DNA of 64,000 nt from Anaerolineales bacterium UBA6055 (lineage in GTDB: Bacteria > Chloroflexota > Anaerolineae > Aggregatilineales > Phototrophicaceae): assembly GCA_002428985.1 (NCBI GenBank), contig DIYL01000006.1, positions 65,730 to 129,729 of the forward strand. The letters run 5' to 3'. Under the pieces are notes generated by a model. The model was not told where the DNA came from. It worked only from the letters and a program-made list of their open reading frames with translations, and did no database searches. Made by a program: the position numbers and the translations under genes. Of this stretch, positions 8,529 through 17,433 are shown one piece after another; the first letter of the stretch is position 1; every line of letters starts with the position of its first letter.

Positions 8529-9500
8529 ATGTCCATCAGTGTCATCTCATCACTTTATCGTGTCGAAGCACATCTGCCACAATTTACGTCATCTGTGCGG
8601 AAGTTTGCTGAACAAGTTCATCATGCCGGGATAGATGTGCTCTACATTCCAATTGTGAATGATGCCACGCCAACCGAACAAACTGCAATCGATCAATTGG
8701 CACACGATATTAATGCCGCTGAACATGGCATTATGTTGCCACAATATGTCGGACGCGAGACCTTGTATGCATCGTGGAATCGCGGTGTTGGTCTCAGTGA
8801 TACACCTTATTTTACATTTTGGAATGCCGATGATATTCGTGATGCTGACGCATTCATAGAGGGGTATCGGGCGTTACAAGATGGCGCGACCCTTATCGAT
8901 TATATTTTTAATGTGCGTAAGATCAGCAAACGCTTTGGGCTATTCCCATCGGAGACTGAAGAGCATAGCCGGATGTTATTCCACACCGATCCCTTCACTC
9001 GCAAAAATGGTGTCGGACCGTTCTTCATGACGACTCGTGATCTCTATAACCAAGTCGGCGAATTTGACGAAAATTTCCGTGTGACGGGTGATATGGAATG
9101 GGCAGAACGGACATTGCCATTAGTCAATTTTTACCCCGCAAAACAGGTCGGCGGGCATTTCTACATTCACGGCGGTAATCTCAGTAATACCGGAGCGAGT
9201 CGCGAGGATATTGAGTTAAATGTGGTGTTCTTGCGCTTGCAACGATGGTATCAACTTATACCTGTGGATCCAACTCAGATGCGCGAAATCTGGGAGACCT
9301 GGGGCAACCGCGATAGCATCACCTTACCCGCCGAAGTTGAAAATTTCCTGTGGGGCGATTCTGCTGAATCCCGTTGGCAACAATATCAAGCCGAACGTAC
9401 GCAACCCAAGTGGATACAAAATATCCGCCGACGATTGGCATCCCGTGGGCTGATACAAAGTGCGGAGTGGGATGTGTTTTTACGCAATAAAGGGCACTAA
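8529..9500 (+). CDS. family 2-like glycosyltransferase (GT-A fold)
   Basis: 323 residues. The N-terminus (SISVISSLYRVEAHLPQFTSS) is the first strand of a GT-A nucleotide-sugar fold. WNRG..LSDTPYFTFWNADD carries the acidic metal/UDP-binding motif (ADD near residues 101-103). A later W/D-containing segment (VTGDMEWAERTL) would carry the acceptor base. No membrane helix, so a cytoplasmic enzyme using a nucleotide sugar for polysaccharide or glycan synthesis; sugar and acceptor unknown. It starts 11 bases after the DUF433-like gene and is probably co-transcribed with it. It ends 6 bases from the convergent gene at 9507. Confidence 0.8.
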   Translation: MSISVISSLYRVEAHLPQFTSSVRKFAEQVHHAGIDVLYIPIVNDATPTEQTAIDQLAHDINAAEHGIMLPQYVGRETLYASWNRGVGLSDTPYFTFWNADDIRDADAFIEGYRALQDGATLIDYIFNVRKISKRFGLFPSETEEHSRMLFHTDPFTRKNGVGPFFMTTRDLYNQVGEFDENFRVTGDMEWAERTLPLVNFYPAKQVGGHFYIHGGNLSNTGASREDIELNVVFLRLQRWYQLIPVDPTQMREIWETWGNRDSITLPAEVENFLWGDSAESRWQQYQAERTQPKWIQNIRRRLASRGLIQSAEWDVFLRNKGH

Positions 9501-9506
9501 AACAAC

Positions 9507-9875
9507 TTACTTGAAGCGATCTGGCAATTCCTCAAAAATGGCGATCCAATCGCCAGCCAAGACATGCACTTGACTATCAACACCTTTGAAGATAAATAAC
9601 ATCCCTAACGATGCGACGATGGACTTATCTAGCATATACTCAAATTGCTCATCACGATCAGCAACGCGGAGTTCGGCACCCTGCCATAAAAATGTGCCGT
9701 CATAATGATGCACATCGGGGAAGACTGCATAGAATAAGGGGGTATCTTTAGAAATTTCGATAACCAGTAAGGAACGTTCCAATAAATAGCCAACAACCCG
9801 ACAGCGGTACATCTGCGGGTCTTGTAGATTTAATGCATTATCAATATCGGGTTGTAGTTCGATGCGACGTTTCAC
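9507..9875 (-). CDS. conserved-looking hypothetical protein
   Basis: 122 residues from a GTG start; an AGGG box about 10 bases upstream supports it. Alternating hydrophobic residues suggest an all-beta or alpha/beta soluble protein; no signal peptide, membrane helix or known motif. It lies 28 bases after the GAF-domain gene on the same strand, so an operon is likely. Function unknown. Confidence 0.55.
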   Translation of the reverse strand: MKRRIELQPDIDNALNLQDPQMYRCRVVGYLLERSLLVIEISKDTPLFYAVFPDVHHYDGTFLWQGAELRVADRDEQFEYMLDKSIVASLGMLFIFKGVDSQVHVLAGDWIAIFEELPDRFK

Positions 9876-9903
9876 AACATGACCCTAACGCCAATGCGGT
9901 AGG

Positions 9904-10347
9904 TTAGTCGAGGCTATCATAAATTTTGCGGAGGTCGTCAAGGTCGACAGGCGTGTCTTGAGCGATTGCCTCTGTTACCATACGACTGAGCTTATCAATC
10001 GTATCACGTTGGAACATACCATTACGGATATGTTGGTCAAGGTAGATTGCTCCCGCTCCTTCGACTGGGATCGTAACAATCACACGCAAATCGGTAAAAC
10101 TGGTGTTGGTTACCGGAGCTTTGGCTGGATCAGTAATAATATTATTCGTCAACACCGATTCATTTGTTTCCATCGCTTGTGATAAACTCTTCAAAGCAAC
10201 CTTTTGGAAACTATCATCCTCGATAATTTCTGCTGTCAAATCGGCGACATCAACAACAGTTAACTCTGCATCAACAGACATGCCACGTTCGGCACGGGTA
10301 ATTTCCTTTGCTATACGCATTACTGCGGACAGAATCGAATCACTCAT
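9904..10347 (-). CDS. GAF-like sensor domain protein
   Basis: 147 residues from the ATG at 10347, which has AAAGG about 11 bases upstream; a longer frame to 10392 lacks such support. The order of elements fits a single GAF domain: an N-terminal helix (AVMRIAKEITRAERG), strands AELTVVDV, the helical insertion with a tandem 'SVLTNNI' strand, then VIVTIPVEGAGAIYLDQHI and a C-terminal helix. GAF domains bind small ligands or act as dimer interfaces in signalling proteins. A stand-alone GAF protein with no output domain would act through a partner. It precedes the 122-residue hypothetical gene. Confidence 0.6.
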   Translation of the reverse strand: MSDSILSAVMRIAKEITRAERGMSVDAELTVVDVADLTAEIIEDDSFQKVALKSLSQAMETNESVLTNNIITDPAKAPVTNTSFTDLRVIVTIPVEGAGAIYLDQHIRNGMFQRDTIDKLSRMVTEAIAQDTPVDLDDLRKIYDSLD

Positions 10348-10455
10348 AGATTGCGAACCTTTTCTGGCAACCACCAAATAGACAAATAACAATAGTGAGT
10401 CACTATTAATTGTACTGCAACTTTGATAACCGAGAAAGTCAGGACTTCAAATCAG

Positions 10456-11163
10456 TTAATTTTGTCCAACCTCAAGCTTCTGCCAAACCATGCTGAAGCT
10501 AATGGGTGTACCGTAGTATTTTTCCCATTTGGGTTTATGTGCAATATAGTCATCATCAATAATTCCTTCATCCATCGCCACTAACGACCAACCTGCCCCA
10601 TATGCAGCTTTGACGTGATCACTTAACAAATGCACATAGCTTTGAATCGTAATGTCATCACCATCAGCATTATTGTAATGGGTTGGCATGCCTAACATGA
10701 GGAAATAAGGATGAAATCCGACAATCACAAATTTACCCTGCGCTTTTGTGACCCGTGCAACTTCGGTGTAAAGGGGATGTAAATCTGGTAGATGCTCATC
10801 TGCGAGAGATTGCGTACACAGATCATATTGTGCATCAGGCAATCCGGTTTCGAATACGCTGGCTTGTTGTAACATACGATAAATATTTTTTTGTTCGGCT
10901 TGTGCCATCATCTCATGCGTGATGTCGACACCATCAATGATTGCATTCGTGCGATTTTCCAGCCATGCTCCGATGCGACCTGTCCCGCAGGCAAGGTCTA
11001 GAATATAGTCATGTGCTTGCCAATCGACTGCTGTGATACGCTCAAATAAACGGATGTCCATCGCATCTTGTACCACTTGCTCATAGGTTTGCGCCCATTC
11101 ACCATACCCTTGTTCAACATTAACGATTGGATAGTTGCGCTTATCAAAAATTGAATGATTCAC
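10456..11163 (-). CDS. class I SAM-dependent methyltransferase
   Basis: 235 residues. A GTG start with a strong AAGGAG box 8 bases upstream. Motif I is YILDLACGTGRIGAWL (SAM-binding glycine loop), followed by the acidic end of strand 2 (DGVDIT) and motif IV-like PDAQYDLCTQSLADEHL. It belongs to the broad Methyltransf_11/25 type that methylates small molecules; substrate not predictable. Divergent from the metallo-beta-lactamase gene across 131 bases that contain a small palindrome. Confidence 0.85.
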   Translation of the reverse strand: MNHSIFDKRNYPIVNVEQGYGEWAQTYEQVVQDAMDIRLFERITAVDWQAHDYILDLACGTGRIGAWLENRTNAIIDGVDITHEMMAQAEQKNIYRMLQQASVFETGLPDAQYDLCTQSLADEHLPDLHPLYTEVARVTKAQGKFVIVGFHPYFLMLGMPTHYNNADGDDITIQSYVHLLSDHVKAAYGAGWSLVAMDEGIIDDDYIAHKPKWEKYYGTPISFSMVWQKLEVGQN

Positions 11164-11218
11164 GATGTTGTTCTCCTTTGTTGATCAATCTGTGTTGAAA
11201 ACTCTGACAAAACAATTA

Positions 11219-11233
11219 TAGATTGATAATCTA
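11219..11233. promoter_or_regulatory. palindrome between divergent genes
   Basis: TAGATT and AATCTA are perfect inverted arms around a 3-base spacer, in the 131-base region between the methyltransferase (minus) and MBL hydrolase (plus) genes. It could be an operator; function is inferred from position only. Confidence 0.35.
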
Positions 11234-11294
11234 TTACACGATATAGTAAAAACGTATCTTTATAGGTCATAACGTGTGAAAAGAGTGTATTCTG

Positions 11295-12302
11295 ATGGTA
11301 TTAGATTTTCGTGTACTTGGGGATGTCCGGCGTGATAATGCGGTTCTTGCCACAATTGATAGCGGACAACAAATTCATCGGTTTCTATTTGATTGTGGTA
11401 ATGACGTACTTGATACACTCGCTGTGCCAGAGATACAAGCCATCGACCACCTCTTATTTTCACATTATCATATGGATCATATCAGCGGATTTGATTCGTT
11501 TTTCAGGCTGACATTTTCACGCACCAACCGCGCAAATCATATCTGGGGGCCACCAGATACCTCACATGTGATGTTGCATCGCTTTCAGGGGTACTTATGG
11601 AATTGGGCAGAATGGGGGCGGTCTGCTTGGCACGCACACGACATCTATCCAGATCAGATCGAATCGTTCAAATACTTCGCTAAGGAATCCTTTTCTATCA
11701 AACATCCGCTAGAGACAGTCACCACTGACAGCACAATCATCAACACCGCCGACTATACTGTCGAAGCCATGACATTAAATCACGATACACCCTCGATGGC
11801 ATATATCCTGCGCGAGAAAAATCGCCTCAATGTTGATACCAGTAAACTCAAAGAACTCGGCTTACAGGGCGGGACATGGGTACGTGATGTCAAAGATATG
11901 AATATACCCGATGAAACCAAACTGGATATTGCCGATACAACATACACAATTGGCGCATTACGTGATCAACTTCTCATCGAAACTACAGGTGAATCACTCG
12001 CCTACTTCACCGATTTCCTCATGGATGCTGATACACACACCGTACTCGTTGATAGGTTACACGGTGTCACCCACATGATTTGTGAGAGCCAGTATCTCGG
12101 GGATGACCTTGACCTTGCGCGGAAAAATCATCATGTGACGGCTGTACAAGTGGCAGAGGTCGCTAAACAAGCAGAAGTTGGGGATTTGACGCTAATCCAT
12201 GTATCGGAACGTTACCCATCATATCAATTAAGGCAAATGCTGAGCGAGGCACAATCCATTTTCCCCAATACACAATTTCCATCCCATTGGCGATTGGATT
12301 GA
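11295..12302 (+). CDS. metallo-beta-lactamase fold hydrolase (RNase Z/PhnP-like)
   Basis: 335 residues. The zinc signature H-x-H-x-D-H is at His57, His59, Asp61, His62 (SHYHMDHISG). Further ligands are probable in LNHDTPSMAY and ESLAYFTDF, and a late LIHVSERY holds the last His. The arrangement resembles ribonuclease Z / PhnP-like members that cleave phosphodiesters, but the substrate is not fixed by the sequence. Its 3' end (12263-12302) is present again, in decayed form, at 13220-13259 beyond the GH16-like gene. A strong ribosome site for that gene follows only 18 bases after the stop, so the two are probably co-transcribed. Confidence 0.85.
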   Translation: MVLDFRVLGDVRRDNAVLATIDSGQQIHRFLFDCGNDVLDTLAVPEIQAIDHLLFSHYHMDHISGFDSFFRLTFSRTNRANHIWGPPDTSHVMLHRFQGYLWNWAEWGRSAWHAHDIYPDQIESFKYFAKESFSIKHPLETVTTDSTIINTADYTVEAMTLNHDTPSMAYILREKNRLNVDTSKLKELGLQGGTWVRDVKDMNIPDETKLDIADTTYTIGALRDQLLIETTGESLAYFTDFLMDADTHTVLVDRLHGVTHMICESQYLGDDLDLARKNHHVTAVQVAEVAKQAEVGDLTLIHVSERYPSYQLRQMLSEAQSIFPNTQFPSHWRLD

Positions 12303-12333
12303 TACGTGAACATACAAACTCAGGAGGTAAAAT

Positions 12334-13152
12334 TTGGACAATAATTTCCCACCTAACTCATTACATAAAGACAGCTATGTCCTCGACTTTCATGATGAAT
12401 TCAATGAAGGTCAAATCGACCTAAATAAGTGGATTCCGTACTATCTACCGCATTGGAGTTCGCGTGAGCAAGCTGCGCCACGCTATTCGTTTCAAAATGA
12501 TTGCCTTGTGCTACAGATCGATGAAGATCAACAACCATGGTGTCCAGAATTTGATGGTGATGTGAAATGTTCATCTATTCAAACAGGGTTATTTGCAGGG
12601 GAGCTCGGTAGCAAGGTTGGACAGCATCGTTTTTTCAATGAAGCTTGTCGGGTTCGTGAAAAACAGACCAAACAAAAAACATATACACCCCAATATGGAT
12701 ATTTTGAAACGCGCATAAAAGTGAGCTTATCTGAGAATAATCTTGCGGCACTTTGGATGATTGGGTTTGAAGAAGTTCCAGAAGAATCTGGTGAAATTAC
12801 TATATTTGAGATTTTTGGAGATCAGTTAAAAGGTGATACATCAGAAGTACGTTACGGTATTAAATCTCTGAACGATCCTAAACTAACAAATACATTTTAT
12901 CACGATGTTTTGAAGATAGACGCGCGCGACTTCCATATTTATGCTGTTGAGTGGACGCCTACACATATTGATTTCTATGTCGATAATGTAAAACTACAAA
13001 CTATTGACCAATCTCCAGACTACCCCATGCAGTTTATGCTAAATATCTATGAATTACCCTCCGATAGTGTGAACAATGGGTCGTATCCAAAGCAATTTGT
13101 TGTTGATTATGTACGAGCATATCAACCTATATCGGGTTATCAGGTTGATTAA
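12334..13152 (+). CDS. GH16-like (laminarinase/lichenase fold) protein with altered active site
   Basis: 272 residues. The TTG start is chosen because a perfect AGGAGGT lies at 12322-12328. The N-terminus (LDFHDEFNEGQIDLNKW), YGYFETRIKV, ALWMIGFEE, HIYAVEWTPTHIDFYVD and YPMQFMLNIYE are hallmark strands of the GH16 jelly-roll. The catalytic motif, normally E-x-D-x-x-E, reads E154-I-T-I-F-E159: both glutamates are kept but the central aspartate is Thr156. No signal peptide is seen, unusual for a polysaccharide-degrading enzyme. The gene is bracketed by the 3' end of the MBL gene and a remnant copy of it, so it is probably an inserted cargo gene. Confidence 0.8.
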   Translation: MDNNFPPNSLHKDSYVLDFHDEFNEGQIDLNKWIPYYLPHWSSREQAAPRYSFQNDCLVLQIDEDQQPWCPEFDGDVKCSSIQTGLFAGELGSKVGQHRFFNEACRVREKQTKQKTYTPQYGYFETRIKVSLSENNLAALWMIGFEEVPEESGEITIFEIFGDQLKGDTSEVRYGIKSLNDPKLTNTFYHDVLKIDARDFHIYAVEWTPTHIDFYVDNVKLQTIDQSPDYPMQFMLNIYELPSDSVNNGSYPKQFVVDYVRAYQPISGYQVD

Positions 13153-13180
13153 TAATCTCGGCTCTACACAAAGCTTGAAC

Positions 13181-13211
13181 AGAGTCACATATAAGACTTT
13201 TTTGTGACTCT
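13181..13211. terminator. hairpin after the GH16-like gene
   Basis: Perfect arms AGAGTCACA and TGTGACTCT with a T-rich loop, 29 bases after the GH16 stop. There is no T-tract behind the stem, so termination is likely but not certain. Confidence 0.55.
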
Positions 13212-13219
13212 ACAATAAT

Positions 13220-13259
13220 CCCCAAGATATGATTTCCATCCCTCTGGCAATTGGATTAA
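13220..13259 (+). pseudogene. remnant copy of the MBL hydrolase 3' end
   Basis: Forty bases match the last forty of the MBL gene (12263-12302) without gaps at 32 positions, including ATTTCCATCCC and ATTGGATT. Both copies end on a stop codon (TGA versus TAA) in the same register. The copy has an in-frame TGA and no start, so it is a relic. It marks the far side of the inserted GH16-like gene. Confidence 0.65.
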
Positions 13260-13362
13260 ACGCGCAAAAATTTTGTATGACTCATTGTGTAGTGCTAACG
13301 CAGAATCGCAATATTGTTTATCGTGATAAACTTTAGGTAATAAAGGAGTCTTAGGAGTTAAG

Positions 13363-14946
13363 ATGCGAAACTGGGTTAGTATAGTTATTTTATTAATACT
13401 GGTGATCCCCCAAATTGTGGCACAAGATGAAACATCAGAGGATGCTTACCAAGAAGCGCTTAAGCGTATTGAACAAGCAAAACTTTCTGGCTCTACTACA
13501 CTAGATTTGGGTAATATTGGTCTAGTGTATATTCCCCCAGAAATCGGACAGTTAACAGAATTAGAAGTTCTCAAATTATTTAATAATGACATTGTCGAAT
13601 TGCCTCCAGAGGTAATGCAACTTACAAAACTGAGTCATCTCTATCTTAGTGATAATGAACTCGACATAATTCCACCAGAAATACGCAATCTTATTGGGCT
13701 ACAGGAATTAACACTGAAGAGGAATAATCTAATACATCTCCCACCCGAAATCGGCAGTTTAATAAATCTAAAACGTCTAGTTTTATCTTCAAATCGCCTT
13801 GAGGATTTGCCGACTGAATTTAGTAATCTTCGACAACTTGAATTCCTGAGTTTTGGAATGAGCAACTTTGAAGAATTTCCATCAGAAGTCCTACAACTCA
13901 CCAATCTGAAGCAGTTATTTATGGGAAGTCATACACTCTCATCTATTCCATCTGATATTGGAAATCTAACTCAACTAGAGTTGTTAAGTATAGGGGGAGA
14001 ATTTGTAACTGTTCCACCCGAAATTGGCAACCTACATAACTTGACGGGCCTAGCACTAGGCAATCAACTTACTAGCTTACCTCCTGAAATTGGAAATCTC
14101 AGCAACTTGACGCACCTTAATTTGACAAAAAATCAACTAAGTAGCTTGCCACCTGAGTTAAGCAAACTGGAAAAACTGGAGTTCTTGTCTATCACCTTTA
14201 ATCATTTTGATGCATCACTAGAAGGTGTAACAACAATTACAAGTTTACAAGAGTTGAGTCTATCTCATAATGATCTATCAACACTACCAGCTTCTATTGC
14301 TAACCTTGTGAATTTACGAGAACTAGGTGCAAGTAATTTGGGGTTAACCCAGTTGCCCCCTGAGATTGGGCAATTATCTCAGCTAGAACATCTCGATTTG
14401 TCAAAAAATATGCTTACAGAGATCCCACCAGAGATCGGTCAATTGGAGAACTTGATAACATTAAATATGCAAAATAATCAACTGACGGAATTGCCCGATG
14501 AAATTGGTGAATTACATAATTTGCACTGGTTTTCGGTTTCATATAATCAACTCACCGACTTACCAACCTCTATAGATAAAATGAGCACACTATGTGTTCT
14601 AGATCTGTACTCTAATCAAATACAGTATTTACCTACTGAACTAGGAAAGGTTGATACTTTTATTGGAGAGGATCGATGTTGGAGGGTATCTCCCAGAAGT
14701 CTCTCTGTTGGCGGAAACCCACTCATTTCGCCACCACCTGAGGTTGTAAAACAGGGAACAGTTGCAATAGTTACTTACTTACAGAATCCAATGTTATGGT
14801 ATTTACGGTTGTTCGCTAACTATTTATTGGTGGGTCTTAGTTGGCTTGCTGTAACGATTACACTACTGCGGTGGTTATTGCGACGACGCAACCGCAAAAT
14901 CAAGCGTGACCATATGGAAGAGAACCTACAAAATTCGAAGACCTAA
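13363..14946 (+). CDS. secreted, membrane-anchored leucine-rich repeat protein (first copy)
   Basis: 527 residues. An ATG with TTAGGAG upstream; signal peptide (WVSIVILLILVIPQIVAQ). After a helical cap come about 17 leucine-rich repeats of 23 residues with consensus L..LPPEIG.L.NL..L.L. Then comes the 'PPPEVVKQGTVAIVTYL' segment that in LRR-Roc proteins leads into the GTPase; here a single C-terminal membrane helix (about 480-505) and a basic tail follow instead. The product is therefore probably an exported LRR domain held in the membrane, likely for protein binding. The second LRR gene at 49702 has the same plan. A+T-rich compared with neighbours. Confidence 0.85.
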   Translation: MRNWVSIVILLILVIPQIVAQDETSEDAYQEALKRIEQAKLSGSTTLDLGNIGLVYIPPEIGQLTELEVLKLFNNDIVELPPEVMQLTKLSHLYLSDNELDIIPPEIRNLIGLQELTLKRNNLIHLPPEIGSLINLKRLVLSSNRLEDLPTEFSNLRQLEFLSFGMSNFEEFPSEVLQLTNLKQLFMGSHTLSSIPSDIGNLTQLELLSIGGEFVTVPPEIGNLHNLTGLALGNQLTSLPPEIGNLSNLTHLNLTKNQLSSLPPELSKLEKLEFLSITFNHFDASLEGVTTITSLQELSLSHNDLSTLPASIANLVNLRELGASNLGLTQLPPEIGQLSQLEHLDLSKNMLTEIPPEIGQLENLITLNMQNNQLTELPDEIGELHNLHWFSVSYNQLTDLPTSIDKMSTLCVLDLYSNQIQYLPTELGKVDTFIGEDRCWRVSPRSLSVGGNPLISPPPEVVKQGTVAIVTYLQNPMLWYLRLFANYLLVGLSWLAVTITLLRWLLRRRNRKIKRDHMEENLQNSKT

Positions 14947-14991
14947 TATAATCAAATATCATTTTATACAAATACGACATGGGAACATGGG

Positions 14992-16458
14992 ATGAATCGT
15001 TCAAATATTATTCTAATCATGACCGACCAGCAACGCTTTGACACAATTCAAGCGTGGGATAATGACCACATGATCACGCCCAATATGGATCGGCTCGCAT
15101 CACAAGGTACATCGTTCCGTCAAGCTTATTGCCCCGGTGCGACGTGTGTTGCCTCGCGAGCGGCGACGTTTACCGGGATGTATGCACACAACACCGGAGC
15201 TTATTCGTTTTTCAATTGGTCTGAACATGAGACATGGGTGCATGACTTATCGAATCATGGCTATTTTTGTGCCAACATCGGTAAGATGCACATCATGCCA
15301 ACCCACGATCAAGGTGGGTTTGATGAGCGTATTATTGTCGAAAATCCGACCACAGTCGAACAGTGGAACGGCGGACCTGACGATGATTGGGGACAATTTC
15401 TCAAAATCAACGGCTACGAACGCCCGAATCATCGTCATAGATCCGACCCCGATTGGAACACCAAATTCCAAGGTGTAGCATGGGATCTACCCGAAGAGAT
15501 GCATAGTGATGTGTTTATTGGCAAGTCCGCAGTTGCGTGGGTGAATAGCTATCGTGGCGAAAAGCCCTTCTTTTTGCAAGTTGGATTTACCGGTCCACAT
15601 GAACCATGGGATCCGTTGCCCCGTCATCTGGAGTTATACAAAGATAAACAGATGCCACCACCGGTCACAATGCCAAATGACTTGGACAATAAACCACCCC
15701 AACACGCAACCCATAAACACTTTCATTCACAAGTAGATCATGAATCACGCATTGACCTATCGCAAGCAACAGATGCTGATATTGAGCATATGCGCCGTCA
15801 TTACTACGCCAAAATCACAACTGTTGATGAACAACTTGGGTATGTACTTGATGCTCTAGAAGAAAGCGGTCACTTGGATAATAGTCTCATTATTTTCTGT
15901 TCCGATCATGGTGAAATGCTCGGTGATCATACCTTGTCGTATAAGTGGCTGATGTACGACCCGATTGTTCATGTGCCGATGATTATAAAATCATCATCGC
16001 AAACCAGTGGAAAACAAGATATTCACGAGTTAGTGTCGCTCATGGATATTGGTCCGACTATATTAGAAGCTGCCGGAATTGAGAAACCATCGTATTTAGA
16101 AGGGCAATCGTTGTTACCGTATTTACAGTCAGGTGATATCAAAGACCGTGAATTCGTCATCTGTGAAGACAATTATCTCATCATGCTCCGTACCAAAACA
16201 CACAAATTAGTCTATTACATCGGGCAGGATGAAAGCGAATTCTATGACTTAGAAGCGGACCCCAACGAATTTAATAATTTGTGGGCAGATGATAGCTATC
16301 AAGAAAGTCGTGAGGCACATGTGAGGATGTTACTGGACTTTCTTGCATCGAGTAATTATTTCACGCACGGTTATAAACGCTCACGAGACAAATCATATCA
16401 GACTCGATGGCACGGTGACGGCGATACAACCCTGCATGGACCAAGCGCGTTTATTTAA
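14992..16458 (+). CDS. sulfatase family hydrolase
   Basis: 488 residues, no signal peptide. The N-terminal metal-binding ILIMTDQQRFDT, the formylglycine site Cys52-V-A-S-Arg56 followed by AATFTGMY, the GKMH motif, and the late metal site FCSDHGEMLGDH are all sulfatase (alkaline-phosphatase superfamily) hallmarks. The modification motif is C-x-A-x-R, not the more usual C-x-P-x-R. No formylglycine-generating or anaerobic maturase gene is in the window. It could act on sulfated sugars or sulfate/phosphate esters; the substrate is unknown. A hairpin that may end transcription lies at 16473-16502. Confidence 0.9.
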   Translation: MNRSNIILIMTDQQRFDTIQAWDNDHMITPNMDRLASQGTSFRQAYCPGATCVASRAATFTGMYAHNTGAYSFFNWSEHETWVHDLSNHGYFCANIGKMHIMPTHDQGGFDERIIVENPTTVEQWNGGPDDDWGQFLKINGYERPNHRHRSDPDWNTKFQGVAWDLPEEMHSDVFIGKSAVAWVNSYRGEKPFFLQVGFTGPHEPWDPLPRHLELYKDKQMPPPVTMPNDLDNKPPQHATHKHFHSQVDHESRIDLSQATDADIEHMRRHYYAKITTVDEQLGYVLDALEESGHLDNSLIIFCSDHGEMLGDHTLSYKWLMYDPIVHVPMIIKSSSQTSGKQDIHELVSLMDIGPTILEAAGIEKPSYLEGQSLLPYLQSGDIKDREFVICEDNYLIMLRTKTHKLVYYIGQDESEFYDLEADPNEFNNLWADDSYQESREAHVRMLLDFLASSNYFTHGYKRSRDKSYQTRWHGDGDTTLHGPSAFI

Positions 16459-16472
16459 ACTGTGATGGGAGC

Positions 16473-16502
16473 GTAGGGTTGGGTTTGCGAACCGAACCCT
16501 AC
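16473..16502. repeat. GTAGGG-type palindrome
   Basis: GTAGGGTT and AACCCTAC form a long, nearly perfect hairpin after the sulfatase gene. It resembles the palindromes at 37865-37884 and 28827-28844 in having a GC-rich stem beside a gene end, and may act as terminator or as a small dispersed palindromic repeat. Confidence 0.6.
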
Positions 16503-16508
16503 AAACTG

Positions 16509-16634
16509 TTAGTATTCGCTTGCTTCAAACTGGATATCTTGCAGATATTTTGTTGCAACGCGCTGGCTAGCATACACAGTGACACCAATCGAGCCAATCA
16601 ACGGAGTCACATAATTATTCTGTAGGGGTTGAAT
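16509..16634 (-). pseudogene. remnant copy of the membrane-protein 3' end
   Basis: Positions 16527-16634 repeat 17441-17548 with three mismatches in 108 bases. The copy encodes the C-terminal segment IGSIGVTVYASQRVATKYLQD found in the 167-residue membrane protein, here ending FEASEY instead of FNIDV. It has no proper upstream part. It flanks the inserted nucleotidyltransferase gene, whose stop codon lies inside this copy. Confidence 0.8.
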
Positions 16635-17433
16635 GACGGTCAACAGAGTCGATCCAACGTTTATAGATTGAGCTACGTGGTTTATAGTTGTCGCTATAAT
16701 AGCGTGCGAAGTCATCAAATGTTTGTCCTGTATGGGATAACGTCTGCAAAATACCCGATAAAGTATAAGTTTGATTTATTTGCTTCAGATTATTAATAAT
16801 GTGATTCCAAGTTTCATCTTTTTGATCACGTAAAAGCATACCTATTACAAGACAGTCACGGATAGCGTCTAATGCTAGATGTAAAGCTACTAGTAAATCG
16901 TTACGAGCAATTTTCTGCAAAGCAATAACCTGCTTAAACCAGAATTGATTGACAAAAACTTCAAAATCTACTGATGACATCGGAGACGGTTCATAGTTTA
17001 CCTTTGTTTTATCTAGGTACAAGTCAATATTAGGATCATGGTTAAAGAGTGTTCGCCTTTGACGAGCTATCAGTGATTGACGGACTTTATCCTGTTCTAA
17101 TGCCGATATAGTTGTTAATACCAGATCAAAACGGCGAAAATCTGTATAACAAATACGTATTGTCTTGATGAATTCGCCTGTATGTCGCTCATATGCAAAG
17201 ATATCTCCCAATGTTGAGAGCCAATCCAATTCGGGGAAATAGTTGTCGAGTGCAGAGTTGTCTAAAATAATCAGAACATCAACATCACTGAATGTATCCA
17301 TGTGTTTAGGAGATTGTGCGCCAGACCCGATAATAGCGACAGACAAAACCTCATCGCGATCTTTGAGTAGATCGGTGAATTGTTGGATAGCGATTGGTTG
17401 CCATTGCCCTGAGATAGGTTCGATATTAGACAT
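16615..17433 (-). CDS. aminoglycoside-type nucleotidyltransferase (ANT(6)/AadK-like)
   Basis: 272 residues from the ATG at 17433, which overlaps the end of the membrane-protein gene by 8 bases; a longer frame to 17511 would lie inside that gene and is rejected. The nucleotidyltransferase core is AIIGSGAQ..(D)..FSDVDVLIIL, with the G-S and D-x-D residues that bind metal and nucleotide. The helical C-terminal half (FWFKQVIALQKIARNDLLVALHLALDAIRDCLV) is like streptomycin adenylyltransferases of the ANT(6) type. Resistance is possible but not proven. The gene sits between a host gene 3' end and a 97% identical remnant, indicating recent insertion. Confidence 0.75.
   Translation of the reverse strand: MSNIEPISGQWQPIAIQQFTDLLKDRDEVLSVAIIGSGAQSPKHMDTFSDVDVLIILDNSALDNYFPELDWLSTLGDIFAYERHTGEFIKTIRICYTDFRRFDLVLTTISALEQDKVRQSLIARQRRTLFNHDPNIDLYLDKTKVNYEPSPMSSVDFEVFVNQFWFKQVIALQKIARNDLLVALHLALDAIRDCLVIGMLLRDQKDETWNHIINNLKQINQTYTLSGILQTLSHTGQTFDDFARYYSDNYKPRSSIYKRWIDSVDRHSTPTE

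Noticed and set aside
16635..16718. Upstream part of the frame 16509-16718 as a real gene start
   Set aside because: It is an alternative frame inside the nucleotidyltransferase gene; only the 16509-16634 part is a meaningful remnant.
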